Of a stretch of 64,000 bases of DNA, positions 15,548 through 23,736 are shown in pieces. How positions within the stretch are numbered: position 1 is the first letter of the stretch; each line of letters starts with the position of its first letter. The stretch covers positions 1 to 64,000 of the forward strand of contig JAEZJV010000086.1 in assembly GCA_023415635.1 (NCBI GenBank), read 5' to 3'. The notes beneath the pieces were generated by a model. That model worked only from the letters and a program-made list of their open reading frames with translations. It ran no database searches and was not told the origin of the DNA. Both the position numbers and the translations under genes were made by a program. The stretch is from Bacillota bacterium. GTDB lineage: Bacteria; Bacillota; Clostridia; Lachnospirales; Lachnospiraceae.

Positions 15548-16546
15548 TTACTGTGGTGTGGTAATCTCATCAAACATTTCCTTCGCACTGCTTACCAGGC
15601 TCTGGGGAAGTGTAATTCCAAGATTTGCTGCTACTGCATTGTTCCCATAGAAGGAAGCCTCTTCAATGATCTGGAAATTAATCTCACTTGCCTTCTTCTC
15701 ACCCTTTAATACCTGTGCCGCTATCGCACCGGTCTGTTTTCCAAGCTCAAAATAATCCAGTCCTACGGTTGCAAGACAACCAATCTTCACCTGCTCTACC
15801 TCACTGCCGAAGACGGGAATTTTCTTTGCTGCTGCTTTCTCCAGGATTACCTGAAGAGAGCTTACAACGGTATTATCTGTTAGATTATTGATACAGTCAA
15901 CCTTTTCTAGCAAATTATCTGCTGCCAAAGGAATATCTGCTGTTGTAGCGATACCGCTTTCTACGATCTCAAAGCCGTAATCCGCTGCTGCTTCCTTATA
16001 TTCCTCAATTGCCGATACGGAGTTTACTTCGCTGGTGCAATAGATGATACCGATGGATTTTGCATTCGGAAGAATTGAACGGATCATCTCTAGCTGCTTC
16101 TGAACCGGCAGCTTATCACTGGTTCCTGTCGTATTACCGTTCGGTGTGCCATCTGCTTTTGCAAGTTCCGCTGCAATGGGATCTGTTACTGCGGTAAAGA
16201 TGACCGGAATATCCGTATCCCTGGTTGCTCCAAAAGCACTCTGTGCCATCGGTGTTGCAATAGCACAAATCATATCAGCTTTATTTGCCACAAAATTATT
16301 GGCAATCTGAGAGGCTGTACCACCATCTGCCTGTGCATTTTCAAATAATACCTCGAGATTCTCTCCCTCCTTATAGCCAGCATCTGCGAGGCCGGCTAGG
16401 AAGCCATCCTTACAATTATCCAAAGATGCATGCTCCGCGAACTGTCCGATACCGATGGTAACCTTGTCATCGCCTTTTGCTCCACATCCTGCCAGGGTAC
16501 TCATTGCTAAAACCATTACTAAAACTACTGCCATTAACTTTTTCAT
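15548..16546 (-). CDS. trpX: ABC transporter substrate-binding lipoprotein, predicted tryptophan importer
   Basis: A 332-residue lipoprotein: signal peptide with lipobox LAGC and lipidated Cys21, then an ABC_sub_bind (PF04392-type) periplasmic-binding fold (VTIGIGQFAEHASLDNCKDGF ... DIPVIFTAVTDPIAAELAK ... GCLATVGLDYFELGKQTGAIA). This family includes TrpX of streptococci and clostridia. AAGGAGGAG sets the start. It is the first gene of the operon and lies directly after a T-box terminator, so its synthesis should rise when tRNA-Trp is uncharged. Confidence 0.87.
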   Translation of the reverse strand: MKKLMAVVLVMVLAMSTLAGCGAKGDDKVTIGIGQFAEHASLDNCKDGFLAGLADAGYKEGENLEVLFENAQADGGTASQIANNFVANKADMICAIATPMAQSAFGATRDTDIPVIFTAVTDPIAAELAKADGTPNGNTTGTSDKLPVQKQLEMIRSILPNAKSIGIIYCTSEVNSVSAIEEYKEAAADYGFEIVESGIATTADIPLAADNLLEKVDCINNLTDNTVVSSLQVILEKAAAKKIPVFGSEVEQVKIGCLATVGLDYFELGKQTGAIAAQVLKGEKKASEINFQIIEEASFYGNNAVAANLGITLPQSLVSSAKEMFDEITTPQ

Positions 16547-16707
16547 TATACTCCTCCTTAAAAAATAGTATTTTGATGATGTCTACGAGGAGGCTTCCTC
16601 CCCATACTATTAAAGTTTGATGTCGTACGACACCTGCTGATTTTCGTTCGTTGTCGCCATGGCAAAAAGGGTAGCCGTCATGGTATCCGGTTAGAGAAAG
16701 AGGTAAT

Positions 16708-16990
16708 AAAAAAAGTCCCAAGTATATTATACTTGAGACGAATTAACTCCGCGGTACCACTCAAATTGGCAACAAATTGTTTTCTTTGTTTGCCCTCCTC
16801 TGCCTTCATATATCGAACAATATATGCCATATAAATAACGGTTATGGTTTCCGTCAACGCCTACTATCAGTTCGGGTTGCCCTCAAAAGCCCATTCAGCA
16901 AAAGACTCCATATCGCATTCCACCAGCTGCGACTCTCTGTTATGTCGTACTAAAGCTTACTCCTCTTTCTCAACGGTTTCGCTTATTAAT
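16708..16990 (-). ncRNA. T-box riboswitch (tRNA-Trp type) upstream of trpXYZ
   Basis: A second T-box, on the minus strand. Seen: AGAGAGTCGCAG block; specifier loop with AGGAGTA (16958-16964) facing GAATGGG (16890-16896), closed by AAAG/CTTT; T-box GAGTGGTACCGCGG (16749-16762); and a terminator GTCTCAAGTATA/TACTTGGGAC followed by seven T (16708-16739). The specifier after GAA is TGG (read from 16893 to 16891), tryptophan. Architecture and specifier match the trpB2 leader at 5.6 kb. Confidence 0.93.
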
Positions 16991-16997
16991 GTATTAA

Positions 16998-17026
16998 ATA
17001 ATAATACCATCAGCGGGATTTGTCAA
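16998..17026 (-). promoter_or_regulatory. Promoter of the trpXYZ T-box transcript
   Basis: Read leftward: TTGACA (17021-17026), a 17-bp spacer, TATTAT (16998-17003). A near-consensus sigma-A promoter. Confidence 0.82.
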
Positions 17027-17102
17027 CCACAAAATTGAAATAGTTCTCTACAACTACCAGAGAGCTTCATCCTTCTATTAAGTTGAAATTACCTTTATCT
17101 CT

Positions 17103-17153
17103 AAAAAAGCCATTACATTATTAAGACAATATGTCAAAGCAATGCAATGGCTT
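17103..17153 (-). terminator. Terminator after cotJC
   Basis: Read leftward: AAGCCATTGCATT pairs with AATGTAATGGCTT (one mismatch) and runs into TTTTTT. It lies just beyond the cotJC stop codon. The adjoining stretch 17040-17100 contains nothing else I can support. Confidence 0.82.
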
Positions 17154-17171
17154 TCACTATATATCTTAAAC

Positions 17172-17780
17172 CTATTTCATAAAATCAGCCGGAAATGCGA
17201 GGTTGACTGCATAAAAGTTTTTAGATTCTATCTCATCGGTAATCATTCTTAATGCCTCCCCGAATCTCTGGAAATGAACAATCTCTCTTTCACGGAGGAA
17301 TTTGATCGGGTCGCAAACATCATGATCGGTGACCAGACGAAGAATATTGTCATAGGTGGTTCTTGCCTTCTGCTCTGCTGCCATATCCTCAACCAGGTCA
17401 GTAATCGGGTCACCCTTACTCTGGAAGAAGCAGCTGTTAAAAGGAATACCACCGGCTGACTGCGGCCATAAGCCAAGGGTATGATCTACATAATATTTCT
17501 CGAAGCCGCCCTCCATAATCTCGCTGGGTGTAAGATTTTTAGTTAATTGATGGACGATGGCACTTACCATCTCCATATGAGCCAATTCTTCTGTACCAAT
17601 ATCAGTCAATAAACCGGCTATTTTCCGATTCGGCATGGTATAACGCTGGGAAAGATAACGCATGGATGCTGCTAGTTCACCATCTGGACCACCGAATTGA
17701 CTCATTATAACCTGTGCAATTCTAGGATTTCTTTCCGCAATATTCACAGGATGCTGTAATCTCTTCTCATAACTCCACAT
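17172..17780 (-). CDS. cotJC: Spore coat protein CotJC, manganese-catalase family
   Basis: A 202-residue inner spore-coat protein with the ferritin-like fold of Mn-catalases. Conserved carboxylate/His pairs are visible: DGELAASMRYLSQRY, GTEELAHMEM and AAEQKARTTYDNIL with REREIVHFQRF, which should hold a di-manganese site. In sporulation it may remove peroxide or act as a structural coat component. It is the last gene of cotJABC, 3 bp after cotJB. Expression by sigma-E in the mother cell is known for the family; I could not read a sigma-E promoter confidently. Terminated by the hairpin at 17103-17153. Confidence 0.93.
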   Translation of the reverse strand: MWSYEKRLQHPVNIAERNPRIAQVIMSQFGGPDGELAASMRYLSQRYTMPNRKIAGLLTDIGTEELAHMEMVSAIVHQLTKNLTPSEIMEGGFEKYYVDHTLGLWPQSAGGIPFNSCFFQSKGDPITDLVEDMAAEQKARTTYDNILRLVTDHDVCDPIKFLREREIVHFQRFGEALRMITDEIESKNFYAVNLAFPADFMK

Positions 17781-17783
17781 ACA

Positions 17784-18041
17784 CTAGCACCTTCCTTCCC
17801 ATGGCCAGGGACCTTCAACCCATGCCCATCTGTCATCGACTTCTACGTGATAGGACTCTATCGGACCATAGCATCTGGTATACTCATGAACGGCCTCGTT
17901 TCTAACCTTAGATATCTTGCTCCAATAATCCAAAGCCGCTCTATCGGTCGGATGTGTATCCAGGAAAAGTCTCAGTTCATCACAGACAAAGCTGGTAGCC
18001 TCGATGCAGGCAAATAATTTTTCTCTGCTATTACCGTCCAT
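17784..18041 (-). CDS. cotJB: Spore coat protein CotJB
   Basis: An 85-residue helical coat protein; the block CDELRLFLDTHPTDRAALDYWSKI matches the family (LxLYLDTHPxDxxALxxY). I start at the second of two in-frame ATGs (18041): AAGGGG lies about 11 nt before it, whereas the ATG at 18062 has no Shine-Dalgarno and would overlap cotJA by 20 bp. The C-terminus is Trp/Pro-rich (RWAWVEGPWPWEG), typical of CotJB. It is needed with CotJA and CotJC for assembly into the coat. Confidence 0.88.
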   Translation of the reverse strand: MDGNSREKLFACIEATSFVCDELRLFLDTHPTDRAALDYWSKISKVRNEAVHEYTRCYGPIESYHVEVDDRWAWVEGPWPWEGRC

Positions 18042-18042
18042 C

Positions 18043-18333
18043 CTATTTACATCCCCTTCCATACCAATTTAGATCAAGCTCCTTAAAGAGTGTTCCGTTC
18101 GCTAAAGCTACAAATTCATTCTCATATAGGTTCCTGAAGCACTGCCAGGGAACATAGCACATAGCAAGGGGGAAACGGTCAAAATCCTCACATCTTTCTC
18201 TTTCGCATGAATCTTCCGGGGTATATCCGCTGACAACGTCTCCGCACACCGGCTCCGGTGTCCTATATGGTGAAGCGCCACGGTGACAACCATTGTCTCT
18301 TCCCATCATACCGCGATACATCCGTCTATCCAT
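18043..18333 (-). CDS. cotJA: Spore coat protein CotJA
   Basis: A 96-residue coat-associated protein. The C-terminal half, PLAMCYVPWQCFRNLYENEFVALANGTLFKELDLNWYG, carries the family signature (AMAYVPWQ...Y....AL..GTLFPELD). The N-terminal half is Arg/Met/Cys-rich. AAAGGAGAG 9 nt before the ATG at 18333 supports this start over an ATG 15 codons upstream that has no properly spaced ribosome binding site. It is the first gene of the cotJ operon. Confidence 0.88.
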   Translation of the reverse strand: MDRRMYRGMMGRDNGCHRGASPYRTPEPVCGDVVSGYTPEDSCERERCEDFDRFPLAMCYVPWQCFRNLYENEFVALANGTLFKELDLNWYGRGCK

Positions 18334-18472
18334 AAAACTGTCTCTCCTTTCGAAAGAATCCAAATTAGCGGGCAACATGCCTTCTATTTGTTATTCTATA
18401 CATATTATGAAGAAAGGACAATTCTGTGCCTGTACCTAACCAGGGAATGAGAAAGGTTAGATATCTCCCGTA

Positions 18473-18506
18473 TATCATTGACAATGATAAATTTTTACTA
18501 TATATT
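18473..18506 (+). promoter_or_regulatory. Promoter of the lipid kinase gene with a palindrome over the -35 box
   Basis: TTGACA (18478-18483), a 17-bp spacer and TATATT (18501-18506). The -35 box lies inside TATCATTGACAATGATA (18473-18489), a perfect 8-1-8 palindrome. A dimeric repressor bound there would block RNA polymerase. Its size and A/T pattern resemble Fur/PerR-class boxes, but the sequence is not a clear match to any one regulator. It also lies about 140 bp upstream of cotJA. Confidence 0.6.
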
Positions 18507-18561
18507 TGACTTATAATGACATTATCCCAGTTTGATATGACTATAGAAGGAGATGCATATT

Positions 18562-19488
18562 ATGTATCATTTTATTATAAATCCTAAATCAAGTTCTGGC
18601 AGAGGCATCCGTTTTTGGTGGGTTGTTAAGGACGAGCTGGAGAAACAGAAGATAGAATATAAGGCTGAATTTACACAGCATCCGGGGCATGCTACCGAAC
18701 TGGCAAAGACCATTTGCCGTGATTATTCCGGTATAAAGAATATTGTAATTCTAGGTGGTGACGGAACAGTCAATGAGGTGATCAATGGCATTGATAACTA
18801 TGATGAAGTTCTCCTTGGCTATATTCCCTCCGGTTCCAGCAATGATCTTGCTCGAAGCTTGAATATTCCTAAGGATCCCATAGAAGCTTTATCTCATATT
18901 TTGAACCCAACGAAATTTAAATATCTCGATCACGGATGTATCACTTTCCCAAATAGCTCACGACAGCCAAGAAAATTCTCCTGCTCCAGCGGTATGGGTT
19001 ATGATGCCTGTGTCTGCTATGAGGTTCAGGCTTCTCCTCTTAAGAAAAGCTTGAACAGATTCGGTGCCGGTAAGTTTGTATATATTGCAATCGCAATAAA
19101 ACAGATTATCAGTTCTCCTAAAATATCTGCTTTGATTAAAGTTGACGGGGTGGATAAAGGCACCTACCATAATGTATTGCTGGTGTCCAATATGATTCAT
19201 AAATACGAAGGCGGTGGCCTTCTTATGGCTCCAAATGCCGATCCCACTGATGGAAAGCTGAGTGTCACAATGGTTCATGGCATAAGTAAGGCAAAGATAT
19301 TCCTTCTCCTACCGACAATTTTTACAGGAAAGCATATAAAGCACAAGGGTGTAGAAACGATCCAATGTTCAGAGATTGAGATAAAGACGGATTTGGACAC
19401 TGCGGTTCATACAGATGGTGAAGTACCTGCCTTATGCAATCACATCAGAGTTAACTGTATTGCCGGACAGATACGAATGATATTATAA
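18562..19488 (+). CDS. Diacylglycerol/lipid kinase family protein (YegS/DgkB type)
   Basis: A 308-residue soluble lipid kinase. N-terminal catalytic domain: INPKSSSGRG (5-14), the nucleotide-binding GGDGT (65-69) and GYIPSGSSNDLARSL. The C-terminal beta-sandwich ends with the VHTDGEV motif. The family phosphorylates diacylglycerol (DgkB) or related lipids and recycles head-group turnover products. I start at the second ATG (18562): AGAAGGAG gives 9-nt spacing there but abuts the ATG at 18553. An 18-bp gap links it to a VanZ-like gene, so the two are probably one operon under the palindromic promoter. Confidence 0.88.
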   Translation: MYHFIINPKSSSGRGIRFWWVVKDELEKQKIEYKAEFTQHPGHATELAKTICRDYSGIKNIVILGGDGTVNEVINGIDNYDEVLLGYIPSGSSNDLARSLNIPKDPIEALSHILNPTKFKYLDHGCITFPNSSRQPRKFSCSSGMGYDACVCYEVQASPLKKSLNRFGAGKFVYIAIAIKQIISSPKISALIKVDGVDKGTYHNVLLVSNMIHKYEGGGLLMAPNADPTDGKLSVTMVHGISKAKIFLLLPTIFTGKHIKHKGVETIQCSEIEIKTDLDTAVHTDGEVPALCNHIRVNCIAGQIRMIL

Positions 19489-19506
19489 CGAAAGTAGGCG
19501 CTTACG

Positions 19507-20388
19507 ATGAAACGACGAACGCATGTCCAGGCTTCTTCCTTAATCATTTTTTTAAGTATCATTACTATTATTGTTCAGTTTGCAGTATATTATTTTTTTG
19601 CAGCTTATTATTTGATCTGGGGTGTATCGCTTCTGATGTGTATCCTAAGCTGCCACATACTTCAAGAACAGACCTCCACATATGAAGCCTGTTTCAATTA
19701 CTCCGTCCTGATCTTATTCATTAGTACGGTAATTATTCTGTTATCCTTTCTTGGTAATGCGGAAGCCTTCCTTCCGTATTCCGGAGGAATGCTCGGCATT
19801 ATTTTGATTAACTGGTTTATACCCAGTATCCATTGCTTTTTGCGAAATATGCTTGATTACGGAACAAGATTTGAGGATTACCGAAGCTTTTATGTACAAG
19901 ACAGCTTATTATTCTTCATTGTCTATATCGGTATCATTATATACGGTTCCTTCGTCAAATCGGCTTTCCCTTGGGCATATACCGGAAGCCTGAACTATGC
20001 CAATATTATCCCCTTTGAAGCAATCACGATTCAGATAGAAGATTATCTTTATGGACTGTTACCCCTTAAGGATATCCTACTGTATCTGGCCTGCAGGATT
20101 TTACTTTATATCCCTTACGGCTACCAGATGACTTTCCTTTTCAGAAAGCAGGGAAGGTTAGCCCGGCTTGCTGCACTGCTGGCTCTACCCTTACTGATAG
20201 AGATATCCCAGTATTTCTTTATATCATACCGCTTCGATATTGATGATGTTATCTATGCACTTATTGGCGGTATATTAGGCTCATTATTCTTCAACATATG
20301 CAATCTGATTGTGAGAGCAGTAACCGGCAGAAATTTTCTATCCAAGGATTCCGAATATTCCTTCTCAAACAGCAAAATTCATTTCTAA
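19507..20388 (+). CDS. VanZ-family membrane protein
   Basis: A 293-residue membrane protein with about 8-9 helices. The C-terminal half (about 165-275) is a VanZ domain: NIIPFEAI, then IPYGYQMTFLFRK, LPLLIEISQYFFISYRFDIDDVIYALIGGILGS with the conserved E-x3-Q and D-x-D-D. VanZ proteins lower teicoplanin susceptibility or occur in lipid and cell-envelope contexts; their biochemistry is unknown. The N-terminal half is a further set of helices. It follows the lipid kinase gene by 18 bp, suggesting an envelope-lipid role. Confidence 0.82.
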   Translation: MKRRTHVQASSLIIFLSIITIIVQFAVYYFFAAYYLIWGVSLLMCILSCHILQEQTSTYEACFNYSVLILFISTVIILLSFLGNAEAFLPYSGGMLGIILINWFIPSIHCFLRNMLDYGTRFEDYRSFYVQDSLLFFIVYIGIIIYGSFVKSAFPWAYTGSLNYANIIPFEAITIQIEDYLYGLLPLKDILLYLACRILLYIPYGYQMTFLFRKQGRLARLAALLALPLLIEISQYFFISYRFDIDDVIYALIGGILGSLFFNICNLIVRAVTGRNFLSKDSEYSFSNSKIHF

Positions 20389-20401
20389 TTAATGAAAAAC
20401 T

Positions 20402-20464
20402 AAGGAGAATAATTCAGCTGCTGCAAAAGTATAACGACAATGCAGCTCCTAAATTATTCTCCTT
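20402..20464 (-). terminator. Terminator overlapping the end of the helicase gene
   Basis: AAGGAGAATAATT (20402-20414) pairs perfectly with 20452-20464, with an inner AGCTGC/GCAGCT helix. Read leftward the stem is followed by TTAGTTTTTC. The helicase stop codon lies inside the stem. It probably also stops plus-strand transcripts from the VanZ gene. Confidence 0.8.
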
Positions 20465-22871
20465 CTTCAATGCTATTCCAGAATTCTTCCAGTATCCCTT
20501 TCATTGTATTGCAATTTACAGTTACATTCGGGAACCATTCCCTGGGAAAAAGGTTGTAATATTGCTTTTGCGTAAATCGCTCATCTAATAGTAATATTGC
20601 GCCTTTATCCTCCTTAGTGCGTATGACTCTTCCTGCAGATTGCAGTACCTTATTCATTCCGGCGTACAGATAAGCATAATCAAAACCGCTATTATTCTTC
20701 TCATCAAAGTATCCCCGGAATAATTCTCTCTCATTGCATACCATCGGAAGCCCGGTTCCTACAATAATGGCACCGATCAACCGGTCATTCTTTAGATCAA
20801 TCCCCTCACTGAAAATCCCTCCCATGACACAAAAGCCGATACGGCTATGCATCGGATCATCGATAAAGGCTTCCAAAAACTGCTCCTTCTCTTCTTCCGA
20901 CATACCGGAGCTTTGAACCACCAGCCCCTTCAGTTCCTCTCCGGCAAGCTCCGCTATTGTCTGCAGCAGCTGATATGAAGGAAAGAATACCATATAGTTC
21001 CCGGTTCGAGCGCTCGTAAAGTCCTTAATATACTCCAGTATCCTACTATATTCTCGTTCGTTTCTTCTGGTGTATTTGGTGCTGACATCATTGCCAATCA
21101 TGATCAGACGGTTCTCCGGCAGGAAGGAGGAGGGAGCGTATACAGCATAATCCTCCTTGCAGCCTCCAAGCTGATCCATATAATAATTGATCGGTAGCAG
21201 GGTCGCAGAAAACAGAACTGCACTTCTACCCCGTTCCAAACATGTTAACAGGTTCTTGGACGGGTCCATGCATTGGAGCTTAAGCCTGAAACGATCCTCT
21301 TCGTAATCCGTGTATATGGTATAATTATCGTCATGTATCTCGTACATGCTTAAGAAATGCCTGATTTCCAAAAACAGTCCTACAATCTCTTCCCTGCCCT
21401 CATTGATTATTCCCTCCTGCAAAAAAAGCTCATACTCTGCCATGAGACTCATCAAATGCATACAAAAACCATCCACATTGTCCAGAACCTCGAATTCATC
21501 ACATACCCGTCGTAGCTTTAAAAGGTCACTATTGCAATTCTCAAGAAGCCTGGTAAGCTTAGCACTCTTGTCCTTTACCAGCCTTTTTACTTCAAGAAAA
21601 TCATCCTTATATAGAATGGCACTGTACATCTCCCTGGCACGATCCACAAGATTATGTGCTTCGTCAATTAAAAACACGTAATCGCTCTGTTTGTCATTGG
21701 CAAAGAAGCGCCGCAGATAGACATTGGGATCAAAGGCATAATTATAATCACAGATTATTGCGTCGGACCATAATGTAACATCCAGCCCCATCTCAAAGGG
21801 ACAGACACAATGCTTCTCTGCATAGGCTGTAATATCCTCCCTGGAGATATCATTCTCATGCGTAAGCAGATCATAAACCGCATCATTGACCCGGTCAAAA
21901 TACCCCTTAGCCCTGGGACAGGCTCCGGGATTACAATCAGGCTTATCTAAAATACACACCTTCTCCTTGGCAGTGATTGTCACAACCTTAAGATGGAGTC
22001 CGTTCTCACCAAGGATACGGAAGGTATCCTCAGCAACTGTTCTTGTAATCGATTTTGCTGTCAGATAGAAAATTTTCTCTGCCAGTCCTTCTCCCATCGC
22101 TTTTACTGAGGGAAATACTGTAGAGATCGTCTTTCCGACACCGGTCGGAGCTTCAATAAACAACTTCTTCTTACGGAGTATTGTTTTATATACCCCTGTA
22201 ACCAGCTCCTTCTGACCCTCCCTATATAAAAAAGGGAAATTCAGAGCCTTAATGGCTGCATTTCTCTTTTCCGTCCACTTGATCTGCCAGACCGCCCACT
22301 TAGCATATTCCTCTACCAGCTGATCAAACCAGGTTCGAAGCTCCTCCATAGTCAATGTTTCTTCAAAGTAACGTATATTTTCGGTCTCCAGATTGCAATA
22401 TGTCAGTCTGACTCCTATCCGGTTTAGCTTGTATTTAGTTGCATAGATATAGGCATAGCACATAGCCTGGGCGCGATGTACTCCGATTGGGGCCGTAAGA
22501 TAGGACAGCTCCATATAGACCCCTTTGATTTCATCTATGATTATTTCCGGTGGATTTTCCTCCTCTTCTTCAAAGACCAGAACAGAAAAATCCTCCTTTA
22601 TCGTGTTATTATTGATGATTCCATCTGCTCTACCCTCGATGGTCAATTCGAAATCAATGCCCTCCCTGGTTACAGGAACCGTTATGGCAAGTGGAACCTC
22701 TGCGGTATAATTTGCACCCATCTGCTTCTGGAGCTTACGGTGCAGCCTACTGCCGGCCTGCATGGCATCCGCTTCACTTCTTGTCTTCGTATTATCAAGG
22801 TCTCCGGAGCATAGTATAAATTCAACCAGATTTCTTACCGATATTCTTATGCTTCTTAGCTCCTCAGACAT
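20454..22871 (-). CDS. XPD/DinG-like DNA helicase with N-terminal PD-(D/E)xK nuclease domain
   Basis: An 805-residue superfamily 2 helicase. The N-terminus (about 10-165) looks like a RecB/Cas4-type nuclease: G...H (GSRLHRKL, H44), D83 in GRADGI, E114-x-K116 in IDEIKG and Q134 with downstream Tyr. Then Walker A APTGVGKT (240-247), four Cys (C305, C312, C317 and C354 or C356) placed like the XPD/DinG iron-sulfur cluster, DEAH (402-405) and a C-terminal domain with FPSYQLLQ and QSAGRVIR. XPD-like enzymes unwind 5'-3' in repair. The ATG at 22871 has AAGGAG; an in-frame ATG 11 codons upstream has none. It is a single gene with a role in repair or recombination not specified by context. Confidence 0.87.
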   Translation of the reverse strand: MSEELRSIRISVRNLVEFILCSGDLDNTKTRSEADAMQAGSRLHRKLQKQMGANYTAEVPLAITVPVTREGIDFELTIEGRADGIINNNTIKEDFSVLVFEEEEENPPEIIIDEIKGVYMELSYLTAPIGVHRAQAMCYAYIYATKYKLNRIGVRLTYCNLETENIRYFEETLTMEELRTWFDQLVEEYAKWAVWQIKWTEKRNAAIKALNFPFLYREGQKELVTGVYKTILRKKKLFIEAPTGVGKTISTVFPSVKAMGEGLAEKIFYLTAKSITRTVAEDTFRILGENGLHLKVVTITAKEKVCILDKPDCNPGACPRAKGYFDRVNDAVYDLLTHENDISREDITAYAEKHCVCPFEMGLDVTLWSDAIICDYNYAFDPNVYLRRFFANDKQSDYVFLIDEAHNLVDRAREMYSAILYKDDFLEVKRLVKDKSAKLTRLLENCNSDLLKLRRVCDEFEVLDNVDGFCMHLMSLMAEYELFLQEGIINEGREEIVGLFLEIRHFLSMYEIHDDNYTIYTDYEEDRFRLKLQCMDPSKNLLTCLERGRSAVLFSATLLPINYYMDQLGGCKEDYAVYAPSSFLPENRLIMIGNDVSTKYTRRNEREYSRILEYIKDFTSARTGNYMVFFPSYQLLQTIAELAGEELKGLVVQSSGMSEEEKEQFLEAFIDDPMHSRIGFCVMGGIFSEGIDLKNDRLIGAIIVGTGLPMVCNERELFRGYFDEKNNSGFDYAYLYAGMNKVLQSAGRVIRTKEDKGAILLLDERFTQKQYYNLFPREWFPNVTVNCNTMKGILEEFWNSIEEGE

Positions 22872-23045
22872 ATCTCTCAGCTCCTTACTCCCACAATATC
22901 CCATGAATCAAAAAGCATCCATCGTGACAATGAGTATTATCATCGTAGATGCTGATCCTTTTGTTATTATAACACAATTCTACATCAGTGCCAAGGATAA
23001 CAAAACGTTTGTTTGATTTTTGTTTGATCATGATCTACGAAATAC

Positions 23046-23075
23046 TTGACTGTTCCTATTACTTTTTGTTATTAC
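23046..23075 (+). promoter_or_regulatory. Putative promoter of the DUF1292 gene
   Basis: TTGACT (23046-23051) and TATTAC (23070-23075) at an 18-bp spacing. It would start RNA at about 23082, just before the inverted-repeat structure at 23087. Confidence 0.5.
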
Positions 23076-23086
23076 AAGGCCTATGA

Positions 23087-23201
23087 AATCCATCTCCATT
23101 TATCTTTCATAAATATGTTTTTATACTTGCATTTTTTACCTCAATCTGGTACATTCTACTTATATTCCTACGCTTTTTTCGTAGGGGTTTCGAGATGGAT
23201 T
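23087..23201 (+). ncRNA. Candidate structured 5' leader of the DUF1292 gene
   Basis: AATCCATCTC (23087-23096) and GAGATGGATT (23192-23201) are perfect 10-bp complements enclosing 95 nt. Inside are two more perfect helices: TTTAT/ATAAA (23100-23114) and CCTACG/CGTAGG (23167-23185). Together they make a plausible three-way junction that starts at the 5' end of the transcript. I do not recognise a known riboswitch. The remaining leader (22872-23045, 23202-23247) holds only the promoter and a CACTT/AAGTG repeat just before the ribosome binding site. Confidence 0.4.
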
Positions 23202-23247
23202 GCAACCCAATTCACTTGTTCATAAATTCAAAAAGTGAGGTAGTATT

Positions 23248-23610
23248 ATGAGTGGACACAATCACGGAGATGGCTGCGGCTGCGGTCATGATCATGAACA
23301 CGAGCACGATACAATAACATTGTCATTGGATGACGGTACCGAGCTAAACTGCATCGTATTGGACATTTTTACAGTAGATGACAAGGAATATATCGCATTG
23401 CAGCCTGAGGAGGGTGAAGAGGAAGACGATAATGTATTCTTATATCGTTTCATTCAGGAGGGTGATGAGGATCCGCAGTTACTTAACATCGACGACGATG
23501 ATGAATTTGAAGCAGTAGCCGATGCTTTTGAAGAACTTCTGGATTCACAGGAATACGACGATATGTTTGACGAAGAGTTCGAGGATGAGACCTCAGAGGA
23601 TGAGGACTAA
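23248..23610 (+). CDS. DUF1292 protein with His/Cys-rich N-terminus
   Basis: A 120-residue, very acidic protein. Residues about 22-75 form a DUF1292 domain (ITLSLDDGTELNCIVLDIFTVDDKEYIALQP ... VFLYRF), as in B. subtilis YrzB, of unknown function. The N-terminus, GHNHGDGCGCGHDHEHEHD, is rich in His and Cys and could bind metal. The C-terminus is almost pure Asp/Glu. Family members usually sit beside ruvX/mltG-type genes; here the gene stands alone behind a candidate structured leader. GTGAGGT is a weak Shine-Dalgarno. Confidence 0.8.
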   Translation: MSGHNHGDGCGCGHDHEHEHDTITLSLDDGTELNCIVLDIFTVDDKEYIALQPEEGEEEDDNVFLYRFIQEGDEDPQLLNIDDDDEFEAVADAFEELLDSQEYDDMFDEEFEDETSEDED

Positions 23611-23652
23611 TTTTATAACAATAATTACGCCCATAGCGGGCTAATCAGAGAG

Positions 23653-23698
23653 TAAGGGCTGAGACAGAACCACATAATGTGTTTTGTCTCAGCCCTTA
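23653..23698 (+). terminator. Terminator after the DUF1292 gene
   Basis: A perfect 14-bp stem (TAAGGGCTGAGACA / TGTCTCAGCCCTTA) with a further short CACAT/ATGTG helix in the loop, followed by TCTCTTATC. Confidence 0.82.
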
Positions 23699-23736
23699 TC
23701 TCTTATCGTATCTATTAGAGCTTTTCGCCTATATTC

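Noticed and set aside
16844..17038. Plus-strand open frame of 64 codons
   Set aside because: Antisense of the trpXYZ T-box and its promoter; not a gene.
18334..18472. Sigma-E promoter for cotJABC
   Set aside because: Expected from the family, but no -35/-10 pair of acceptable match and spacing could be chosen by eye.
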